This document shows, one piece after another, positions 1-13,364 of a DNA stretch of 13,466 nt. This DNA is from Methylacidiphilum sp. (GTDB lineage Bacteria > Verrucomicrobiota > Verrucomicrobiia > CAIQCK01), in NCBI GenBank assembly GCA_020718125.1, contig DYDC01000044.1, positions 1 to 13,466 on the forward strand. Direction: 5' to 3'. The notes beneath the pieces are model-generated. The model was not told the origin of the DNA, did no database searches, and saw nothing but the letters and a program-made list of their open reading frames with translations. The position numbers and the translations under genes are program-made. The stretch's first letter is position 1. Each line of letters begins with the position of its first letter.

Positions 1-69
1 CGCGCCGAATCACTGTAAAGCCGACGCTGTTACACAACACTAGATCCACTTCTCCACAGGACGGCCCTC
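1..69. other. Sequence downstream of rpoC
   Basis: The 69 bases following the rpoC stop contain no stem followed by a U-tract and no recognisable gene start. The operon terminator or the next gene is therefore probably outside the window. In many bacteria rpsL, rpsG and fusA come next, but nothing here shows that. Confidence 0.5.
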
Positions 70-4248
<4,179 letters not shown>

Positions 4249-4308
4249 GTGTTTTTTTGAAACCTCAGTCGTCGCGGCGGCGCGGGCCGGCCACGGGCGT
4301 TGAAATCG
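4249..4308 (-). other. rpoB-rpoC spacer
   Basis: A 60-bp GC-rich spacer between the rpoB TAG stop and the rpoC ATG. It contains the 8-bp palindrome GGCCGGCC, then TGAGG and a run of seven A next to the rpoC start. There is no promoter-like or terminator-like signal, so co-transcription of the two subunits is expected. Confidence 0.6.
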
Positions 4309-8178
<3,870 letters not shown>

Positions 8179-8187
8179 GGTCTGATG

Positions 8188-8192
8188 ACCTC
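8188..8192 (-). promoter_or_regulatory. rpoB ribosome binding site
   Basis: The minus strand reads GAGGT with 9 nt to the rpoB ATG. It is one of the clearest Shine-Dalgarno matches in the cluster and fixes the rpoB start at 8178. It lies at the end of the structured rplL-rpoB spacer, outside the stem-loops found there. Confidence 0.8.
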
Positions 8193-8284
8193 ATTACGGC
8201 GTTCTCGCGTTCACACGTGCGTTACTACAAGCAACCTGCCACACCCACGCACCCAACCGGCGAAAAGCGGCACCCAACCCTCCA

Positions 8285-8315
8285 CCGCCACCCCGTTTTT
8301 TCCGGGACGCGGCGG
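8285..8315 (-). other. Composite stem-loop in the rplL-rpoB spacer
   Basis: On the minus strand an outer 5-bp stem (CCGCC with GGCGG) encloses an internal loop and an inner 5-bp stem (TCCCG with CGGGG, one G-U pair) around an A-rich loop GAAAAAA. No U-tract follows, so it is not a classical terminator. It could be a processing or stability element ahead of rpoB. The structure was found by eye and no folding energy was calculated. Confidence 0.45.
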
Positions 8316-8344
8316 GGTCTGTTGCGCTTTCGCTTTCTTTGTCA

Positions 8345-8375
8345 CGGCCTCCCCGCCACGAAAGCGGGGAGGCCG
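8345..8375 (-). other. Strong stem-loop just after rplL (candidate attenuator or processing site)
   Basis: A perfect 12-bp GC-rich inverted repeat (CGGCCTCCCCGC and its complement) flanks a 7-nt loop. It begins 13 nt after the rplL stop codon. The sequence after the stem is TGACAAAG, with no U-tract. A stem at this place fits the known need to make far more L7/L12 than RNA polymerase: in E. coli the rplL-rpoB spacer holds a partial attenuator and an RNase III site. That function is inferred here; the inverted repeat itself is directly visible. Confidence 0.7.
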
Positions 8376-8388
8376 CAACCAAAACCGA

Positions 8389-8775
8389 CTACTTGACCTC
8401 GACCTTGGCGCCGGCGGCTTCGAGCTTCTTCTTGATGCTCTCGCACTCTTCCTTGTTGACGCCTTCTTTGACCGGCTTCGGGGCGCTCTCAACGAGCGCC
8501 TTCGCGTCGACCAGGCCCAGGCCGGGCACCACTTCGCGGACCACCTTGATGACGCCAAACTTGTTAGCGCCCGCGTTGGCCAGGATCACGTCGAACGTGT
8601 CCTTGGCGGCGGCGTCCGGAGCGGCGGCGGCGCCTGCTGCGGGAGCGGCGGCGGCCACGGCGACCGGAGCGGCGGCGGTGACGCCCCATTCCTTCTCGAG
8701 GGTCTTCACCAGCTCGGCCATCTCCAGGACGGTCAGTTTGCCCAGTTGTTCCACCAATGGTTTCAAGTCAGCCAT
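8389..8775 (-). CDS. rplL: 50S ribosomal protein L7/L12
   Basis: A 128-residue stalk protein, present in several copies per ribosome, that recruits and stimulates the translational GTPases, including the EF-Tu encoded upstream. Residues 1-32 are the dimerisation and L10-binding helices (MADLKPLVEQLGKL...). Residues 33-58 are an Ala/Pro-rich hinge. Residues 59-128 are the globular domain with the FGVIKVVRE and GLGLVDAKALVE segments that contact the factors. The open frame extends ten codons upstream to 8805, but MADLKPLVEQ is the family's usual N-terminus and is preceded by a purine-rich AGAAAGAGAGAA, so I place the start at 8775. rplJ lies upstream across a 154-bp spacer with several stem-loops, and rpoB lies downstream across a 210-bp spacer. 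Confidence 0.97.
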   Translation of the reverse strand: MADLKPLVEQLGKLTVLEMAELVKTLEKEWGVTAAAPVAVAAAAPAAGAAAAPDAAAKDTFDVILANAGANKFGVIKVVREVVPGLGLVDAKALVESAPKPVKEGVNKEECESIKKKLEAAGAKVEVK

Positions 8776-8805
8776 TGTCGTTCTCTCTTTCTGCGGTGTC
8801 GTCAC

Positions 8806-8825
8806 CGGCGCGGGATCCCGCGCCG
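8806..8825 (-). other. 20-bp perfect palindrome in the rplJ-rplL spacer
   Basis: A perfect 20-bp palindrome centred on GGGATCCC, able to form an 8-bp GC-rich stem with a GATC loop about 30 nt before the rplL start. A second small stem (CGGTG, ACGA, CACCG at 8794-8807) overlaps its edge by two bases, so the two may compete or stack. A role in rplL translation or mRNA processing is inferred. Confidence 0.6.
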
Positions 8826-8831
8826 ACTTGG

Positions 8832-8849
8832 CCCCGAAGGCCTCCGGGG
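8832..8849 (-). other. Second stem-loop in the rplJ-rplL spacer
   Basis: The minus strand reads CCCCGGA, GGCC, TTCGGGG, a 7-bp stem with one G-U pair and a GGCC tetraloop. It lies 6 nt from the palindrome at 8806-8825. No U-tract follows. Confidence 0.5.
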
Positions 8850-8894
8850 TGACGATTTACCTTTGTTCGGTTGTTTGTTTCTGTCAGTCCACGC

Positions 8895-8910
8895 TCCCGC
8901 AATCGCGGGA
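8895..8910 (-). other. First stem-loop in the rplJ-rplL spacer
   Basis: The minus strand reads TCCCGC, GATT, GCGGGA: a perfect 6-bp stem with a tetraloop, 19 nt after the rplJ stop. It is followed by an unstructured A-rich stretch and then by the two other stems. It is probably part of one folded spacer. Confidence 0.5.
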
Positions 8911-8929
8911 CGCGCACGGGGAAATCCGT

Positions 8930-9478
8930 TTACGCCTTCGCAGCTTCGGCCGCGGGGGCTTCCTTCGACTTCTTGTCCTCGTAAGCCTTGACGATCTGCG
9001 CGAACTTCGAGGCCGGCGCGGCCAGCAAGCGCACCAGGTTGCCCTGCGGCGCGAGGAACAGGCCGAGCAGCTTGGCCCGGAGCACTTCGAGGCTCGGCAA
9101 ATCGGCCAGTTCGGCCACCTGCGCGGGTTGCAGCAGCGCCTTGTCGAGGATGCCAAGCTTCACTTTCGGCTTGTCGAACTCGGCGGCGAAAGTCTTCAGC
9201 ACCTTGGCAGTGGCGGATACGTCCTTCTTGCCGGTGATGACGCCGGTGGGGCCGATCAGCACGCCAGCAACACCCTCGGGGATGCCGCATTCCTTGAACG
9301 CGATCTTCAGCGTGGAGTTCTTCGCGACGTGGAACTCCGCGCCGACGCCGCGCAGCCGCTTCCGCAGCTCGCCGCCTTGGGCGACCGTCAACTTGGTGAA
9401 GTCCACCAGCAGCGCGAACGGCGCGGCTTCGATCTGTTTCTTGGCTTCGCCAACTAGAAGTTTTTTCTCTGGTCTCAT
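8930..9478 (-). CDS. rplJ: 50S ribosomal protein L10
   Basis: L10, 182 residues, forms the base of the ribosomal stalk: its N-terminal domain binds 23S rRNA and L11, and its C-terminal helix holds L7/L12 dimers. The family pattern is clear: MRPEKKLLVGEAKKQI at the start, then FALLVDFTKLTV, VAKNSTLKIAF near residues 50-60, and a C-terminal helical segment (LAAPASKFAQIVKAYEDKK) ending in an Ala/Glu-rich tail. The gene starts only 12 bp after the rplA stop and has no good Shine-Dalgarno sequence, which suggests translational coupling. In many bacteria L10 represses its own mRNA through a leader before rplJ. There is no room for such a leader here outside rplA coding sequence. Confidence 0.97.
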   Translation of the reverse strand: MRPEKKLLVGEAKKQIEAAPFALLVDFTKLTVAQGGELRKRLRGVGAEFHVAKNSTLKIAFKECGIPEGVAGVLIGPTGVITGKKDVSATAKVLKTFAAEFDKPKVKLGILDKALLQPAQVAELADLPSLEVLRAKLLGLFLAPQGNLVRLLAAPASKFAQIVKAYEDKKSKEAPAAEAAKA

Positions 9479-9490
9479 GGTCGTGTCTCG

Positions 9491-10189
9491 TCAGGAAGCG
9501 AGGAACTCGCGGATGTCGAGCGCCAAGCCGGGGCTGACGGTGGCCGTCAGCGTGCAGCTCTCGATATAACGGCCCTTCGCGGCGGACGGCCGGGCCTTGG
9601 CGACCGCCTCGATGACCGCGCGGGCGTTCTCGACGATCTGCGCCTCGTCGAATGAAATCTTGCCGAACGGCACGTGCAGGTTGGCGGCCTTGTCTATCTT
9701 GAACTCGACGCGGCCGGCCTTGAACTCCTTGATGGCTTTCGCGACGTCGTCGGTGACCGTGCCGGTCTTCGGGTTCGGCATGAGGCCGCGCGGACCAAGC
9801 ACTTTGCCGAGCTTGCGGACCTCGCTCATGGCTTCCGGCGTGGCGATGGCCACATCGAAGTCGGTCCAGCCTTCGGTGACCTTCTCGATCAGATCATCGA
9901 AACCGGCGTGGTCCGCCCCGGCCGACTTGGCGGCATCCGCGCCACCCTTGGTGAAGACGAGGATGCGGACCTTCTTGCCGCTGCCGTGCGGGAGCGGGAC
10001 GGTGCCGCGCACCATCTGGTCGCTTTGCTTGGGGTCCACGCCGAGCTTGAACGCCAGCTCGACGGTCTCGTCGAGCTTCGCGCGCGGCATCTTCTTGAGG
10101 ACCTTGACCGCATCGGCCAGCGGATACGCCTTGTTGGCGTCCACCAGCTTCAGCGCTTCGCGAAATCGTTTGCTGTGTTTTTGTGCCAT
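9491..10189 (-). CDS. rplA: 50S ribosomal protein L1
   Basis: L1, 232 residues (E. coli 234), sits on the mobile L1 stalk of 23S rRNA and helps release E-site tRNA. The signature LGPRGLMPNPKTG is at residues 131-143. The N-terminal KRFREALKLVD and the C-terminal KGRYIESCTLTATVSPGLALD segments are typical of the family. The start at 10189 has GGAG six bases upstream. That GGAG lies inside a possible 4-bp stem (CGGA, GTA, TCCG at 10190-10200), which could hide the site. In E. coli L1 represses translation of the rplK-rplA mRNA; the same is plausible here but not shown. rplK is 47 bp upstream and rplJ is 12 bp downstream. Confidence 0.98.
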   Translation of the reverse strand: MAQKHSKRFREALKLVDANKAYPLADAVKVLKKMPRAKLDETVELAFKLGVDPKQSDQMVRGTVPLPHGSGKKVRILVFTKGGADAAKSAGADHAGFDDLIEKVTEGWTDFDVAIATPEAMSEVRKLGKVLGPRGLMPNPKTGTVTDDVAKAIKEFKAGRVEFKIDKAANLHVPFGKISFDEAQIVENARAVIEAVAKARPSAAKGRYIESCTLTATVSPGLALDIREFLAS

Positions 10190-10236
10190 CGGATACTCCG
10201 GCGGGTTGCCTGCGTCTGGTTCGGAAAAACAACGGG

Positions 10237-10662
10237 TTACTCCACCACGTCAATGCCCATCGAGCGGGCGGTGCCCGCGACCATGCGGAACGCGGCCTCG
10301 TCGCTGCTGGCGTTGAGGTCCTTCGCCTTGATCTTGATGATCTCCATGATCTGCTTGCGCGTGACCTTGCCGACCTTGTTGCGGTTCGGCTCGCCGCTGG
10401 CCGTGGCGATGCCCGCGGCCTTCTTCAGCAGCACCGCCGCGGGCGGCGACTTGGTGATAAAGGTGAAACTCTTGTCCTGATAAACCGTGATCACCACGGG
10501 GATGATCATGCCGGCGTCGGCCTTGGTGACGGCGTTGAACTCCTTGCAGAACGCCATGATGTTGACGCCCTGCTGGCCAAGCGCCGGACCCACCGGCGGC
10601 GCCGGGTTGGCCTGGCCGGCCGGGATCTGCAATTTGACTGAACCGACAACTTTCTTTGCCAT
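10237..10662 (-). CDS. rplK: 50S ribosomal protein L11
   Basis: L11, 141 residues, the usual length. It binds the GTPase-associated region of 23S rRNA and takes part in factor-dependent GTP hydrolysis and in RelA activation. The N-terminal domain has AGQANPAPPVGPALGQQGVN; P22 and P26 are the prolines where thiostrepton resistance changes occur in other bacteria, and both are present. The C-terminal RNA-binding domain (about 70-141) contains KVGKVTRKQIMEIIKIK and ends AGTARSMGIDVVE. The start at 10662 has AAAGG upstream. That site partly overlaps a small stem (GGTC, CAAC, GACC) directly before the ATG. nusG lies 41 bp upstream. Confidence 0.98.
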   Translation of the reverse strand: MAKKVVGSVKLQIPAGQANPAPPVGPALGQQGVNIMAFCKEFNAVTKADAGMIIPVVITVYQDKSFTFITKSPPAAVLLKKAAGIATASGEPNRNKVGKVTRKQIMEIIKIKAKDLNASSDEAAFRMVAGTARSMGIDVVE

Positions 10663-10703
10663 GGTCGTTGGACCTTTCGAAATCTGAAACCGCTCAATGA
10701 GCG
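10663..10703 (-). promoter_or_regulatory. nusG-rplK spacer with two small stem-loops (possible L1 operator)
   Basis: The 41-bp spacer starts with CGCTC, ATT, GAGCG (10691-10703), directly after the nusG stop. It ends with GGTC, CAAC, GACC (10663-10674), directly before the rplK start and overlapping the AAAGG ribosome site. In E. coli the L1 repressor binds the mRNA just upstream of rplK, so this is where an operator would be expected. I cannot match it to the L1 target by eye, so the function is only a suggestion. Confidence 0.35.
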
Positions 10704-11252
10704 CTATCCGCGCTCGACCTGACTGTATTCAACCTCGACCGGCGTGTTGCGGCCGAAGATTTGCACCGAAACCTTGAGCTTGCCGCGATCGGGATCAATC
10801 TCCTCGATCACGCCGCTGCAGTTCAGGAACGGCCCCTCGGTGATCTTCACCGATTCGCCGACCTCGTAGTTCACCTTGGGCTTGACCTTGTCACCGCGCT
10901 CCTGGATCTGCGCGAGCAGACTGTCCACCTCATCCTTGCGCAACGGCACGGGCCGCTCGCCGCCGATGAACCCGATGATGCCCGGCGTGTCGCGGATGAA
11001 ATACCAGGGCTTGTCCATGAGCTGCCCCTTGTCGTCGAGCAGCAGCATGTTCACGAGCAGGTAGCCGGGGAAGAACTTGCGCACGGTCGTGGTGCGCTTG
11101 CCCTTCTTGACCTCGGCGACCTTCTCGGTCGGGATCAGGACCTGCTGGATGAATTCCTCCATCTCTTCGGTCTTGATCCGCTTCTCGATGCTCTCTTTGA
11201 CCTTCTGTTCATGGCCCGAGAACGTATGGATGACAAACCACTGGCTTTGCAT
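10704..11252 (-). CDS. nusG: Transcription termination/antitermination factor NusG
   Basis: NusG, 182 residues (E. coli 181), binds the polymerase clamp, raises elongation processivity, aids Rho and bridges RNA polymerase to ribosomal protein S10. The NGN domain covers about 1-115 with WFVIHTFSGHEQKV at 5-18 and FFPGYLLVNM at 60-69. A linker follows, and then the KOW domain from about 128 to the end with VGESVKITEGPF and IFGRNTPVEVEYSQVE. F166 corresponds to E. coli F165, the S10 contact. The open frame extends 15 codons upstream to 11297 and into secE, but MQSQWFVIHT is the family N-terminus and has AAAGG five bases upstream, so I use 11252. secE ends 14 bp upstream. RpoB and RpoC, its partners, are encoded further down the same strand. 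Confidence 0.98.
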   Translation of the reverse strand: MQSQWFVIHTFSGHEQKVKESIEKRIKTEEMEEFIQQVLIPTEKVAEVKKGKRTTTVRKFFPGYLLVNMLLLDDKGQLMDKPWYFIRDTPGIIGFIGGERPVPLRKDEVDSLLAQIQERGDKVKPKVNYEVGESVKITEGPFLNCSGVIEEIDPDRGKLKVSVQIFGRNTPVEVEYSQVERG

Positions 11253-11256
11253 GTCG

Positions 11257-11261
11257 CCTTT
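11257..11261 (-). promoter_or_regulatory. nusG ribosome binding site
   Basis: The minus strand reads AAAGG five bases before the ATG at 11252. It decides between this start and the longer frame beginning inside secE at 11297, which has no comparable signal. Confidence 0.65.
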
Positions 11262-11266
11262 GTGTT

Positions 11267-11464
11267 CTACAGCCGCGTCAGATGCCGGACACACCATGTG
11301 CCGACAAAGTCCACAATCGCCACGGCCGCGCCCATCAGCGCCGTCGCGACCACCACCACGACAGTGGAATCGCGAAGCTCCATCGTCGTCGGCCAGTTGC
11401 AGCGCTTCAACTCGTCCGCCACTTCGGCCACGTAACCGCGCACTTTCAGGAACGGATTCGTCAT
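11267..11464 (-). CDS. secE: Preprotein translocase subunit SecE
   Basis: A 65-residue SecE of the short, single-span type, a membrane subunit of the SecYEG export channel that clamps SecY. The amphipathic conserved segment reads VAEVADELKRCNWPTTMELRDST (about residues 12-34 in total) and matches the family's ELKKVxWPTRKELxxST pattern. One hydrophobic membrane segment follows at about 34-55 (TVVVVVATALMGAAVAIVDF). E. coli SecE has two extra N-terminal spans, but most bacteria have only this one. The start at 11464 lies 22 nt after the tRNA-Trp CCA end and has no clear Shine-Dalgarno sequence. nusG follows after 14 bp, the classic secE-nusG pairing. Confidence 0.95.
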   Translation of the reverse strand: MTNPFLKVRGYVAEVADELKRCNWPTTMELRDSTVVVVVATALMGAAVAIVDFVGTWCVRHLTRL

Positions 11465-11486
11465 GGTCGCGTCACTTTACTAAAGC

Positions 11487-11562
11487 TGGCACGGCAGGAG
11501 GGACTCGAACCCCCAACCGTCGGTTTTGGAGACCGATGCTCTACCAATTGAGCTACTGCCGT
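11487..11562 (-). tRNA. tRNA-Trp (anticodon CCA)
   Basis: A complete cloverleaf. The acceptor stem is ACGGCAG paired with CTGCCGT, the D arm is GCTC/GAGC, and the anticodon stem TCGGT/ACCGA encloses the loop CTCCAAA with anticodon CCA. The T arm has loop TTCGAGT. The discriminator base is G, as expected for bacterial tRNA-Trp, and the 3' CCA is encoded (11487-11489). It sits between rpmG (40 bp) and secE (22 bp), so it is probably cut out of the operon transcript. A tRNA-Trp directly before secE is a common bacterial arrangement. Confidence 0.97.
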
Positions 11563-11602
11563 AGCGCTGCTGAATCGAAGCGAGAAGCACTCAGCCTCCG
11601 GC

Positions 11603-11755
11603 TTACTTGGTTTCCCGATGGACCACGTGCTTGCCGCACCAGCGGCAGTGTTTCTTCAACTCCAACCGCTCCTTCGCGAGCTTTTTGTTGGCCGTGGTGT
11701 GGTAGTTCCGGCGCTTGCACTCAGTGCACGCCAATGTGATTCGTTCTCGGGGCAT
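11603..11755 (-). CDS. rpmG: 50S ribosomal protein L33
   Basis: A 50-residue L33, a small zinc-ribbon protein of the large subunit near the E site. The translation begins MPRERITLACTECKRRNYHT and ends GKHVVHRETK, with zinc ligands C10, C13, C37 and C40, so this is the zinc-binding (C+) form. A GGAG ribosome site lies 9 nt before the ATG. The gene sits between tuf (79-bp spacer with a strong stem-loop) and tRNA-Trp. An rpmG next to secE and nusG is a widespread arrangement. The reading frame is intact despite its small size. Confidence 0.95.
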   Translation of the reverse strand: MPRERITLACTECKRRNYHTTANKKLAKERLELKKHCRWCGKHVVHRETK

Positions 11756-11781
11756 CGTTTGTTTCTCCGCTCAGCCAGGAG

Positions 11782-11825
11782 ACAGCGCGGAGGAGAGGGG
11801 CAACGACCCGATCTCCTCCGGCTGT
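11782..11825 (-). other. Long stem-loop between tuf and rpmG
   Basis: On the minus strand ACAGC-CGGAGGAGA pairs with TCTCCTCCG-C-GCTGT: a 14-bp stem with one bulged C around a 15-nt loop that can form three more G-C pairs. It begins 9 nt after the tuf stop. No U-tract follows, so it is unlikely to be a simple terminator. It may protect the abundant tuf mRNA or mark a cleavage point separating tuf from the rest of the transcript. The structure is visible and the role is inferred. Confidence 0.65.
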
Positions 11826-11834
11826 AGAGTGTCG

Positions 11835-13025
<1,191 letters not shown>

Positions 13026-13030
13026 GATAT

Positions 13031-13035
13031 CTCCT
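13031..13035 (-). promoter_or_regulatory. tuf ribosome binding site
   Basis: The minus strand reads AGGAG with five bases to the ATG at 13025. It fixes the tuf start and excludes the longer frame that would begin inside the tRNA-Thr gene at 13124. Confidence 0.85.
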
Positions 13036-13079
13036 GCTCGGTTCGGTTGTTGTTCTCGTTTCGACGTCGTCGCTAAAAC

Positions 13080-13155
13080 TGGAGCCTGCGATCGGGATTG
13101 AACCGACGACCTCGTCCTTACCAAGGACGTGCTCTACCAACTGAGCTACACAGGC
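13080..13155 (-). tRNA. tRNA-Thr (anticodon GGT)
   Basis: A complete cloverleaf. The acceptor is GCCTGTG paired with CGCAGGC (one G-U pair), the D arm is GCTC/GAGC, and the anticodon stem CGTCC/GGACG encloses TTGGTAA with anticodon GGT (reads ACC and ACU). The T loop is TTCAATC. The discriminator base is T and the 3' CCA is encoded (13080-13082). It is the first gene after the promoter at 13337-13364 and lies 54 bp before tuf. E. coli tufB also follows a tRNA cluster containing tRNA-Thr, so a shared tRNA-tuf transcript is likely. Confidence 0.97.
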
Positions 13156-13177
13156 CTCGGTCAATCCATCCGACTCC

Positions 13178-13201
13178 GCGCACGGTATCCGCACCGCGCG
13201 C
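13178..13201 (-). other. GC-rich stem-loop 23 nt upstream of tRNA-Thr
   Basis: On the minus strand GCGCGCGGT pairs with ACCGTGCGC: 9 bp with one G-U pair around the loop GCGGAT. It separates the T-rich tract at 13209-13221 from the tRNA. It could insulate the tRNA fold or mark a 5' cleavage region. No U-tract follows. Confidence 0.5.
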
Positions 13202-13208
13202 TGGCCTG

Positions 13209-13256
13209 AAAAAAGAAAAAACACCACCTCGTTTTGTCCGTGCCGGATTCAAAACG
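13209..13256 (-). terminator. Candidate leader attenuator upstream of tRNA-Thr
   Basis: On the minus strand CGTTTTG pairs with CAAAACG (7 bp), and inside it TCCG pairs with CGGA around a 3-nt loop (13230-13256). Eight bases later comes TTTTTTCTTTTTT (13209-13221). The order stem then T-tract fits an intrinsic terminator, but the 8-nt gap and the A-T-rich stem make it imperfect. It lies after the promoter and before the first gene, so full termination would silence the cluster. Partial attenuation or a pause site is more likely than a true end. Confidence 0.4.
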
Positions 13257-13336
13257 CCCGCGGGTCTTGACCTTCTTGCGTTGACCTGACTTACGTTCAC
13301 AACCGGCCGCTTCGACCGGCCCAAACGTGGCGCGGG

Positions 13337-13364
13337 ATACTAGCAAAACCGCCTTGCCTGTCAA
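13337..13364 (-). promoter_or_regulatory. Sigma70-type promoter of the tRNA-Thr/tuf cluster
   Basis: The -35 box TTGACA (13359-13364) is a full consensus match and the -10 box TAGTAT (13337-13342) matches four of six positions, with a 16-bp spacer. After the -10 the sequence is CCGCGCCACG, close to the GCGCCNCC discriminator known from stringently controlled rRNA and tRNA promoters. A run of seven A on the minus strand (13379-13385) ends 14 bp before the -35, where the distal part of an UP element would lie. The expected transcript start is near 13328-13330, about 175 nt before tRNA-Thr. The boxes are directly visible; the strength and stringent control are inferred. Confidence 0.75.

Noticed and set aside
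1..69. Terminator after rpoC
   Set aside because: I searched for a stem followed by a U-tract and saw none; only short, weak complementarities are present.
8776..8805. Longer rplL start at 8805
   Set aside because: The family N-terminus is MADLKPLVEQ at 8775. The extension would read through the small stem at 8794-8807.
11253..11297. Longer nusG start at 11297, overlapping secE
   Set aside because: The extra residues do not belong to NusG, whose usual start MQSQWFVIHT has an AAAGG site.
13026..13124. Longer tuf start at 13124
   Set aside because: It would run through the tRNA-Thr gene and add residues not found in EF-Tu; MAKE... at 13025 has a good ribosome site.
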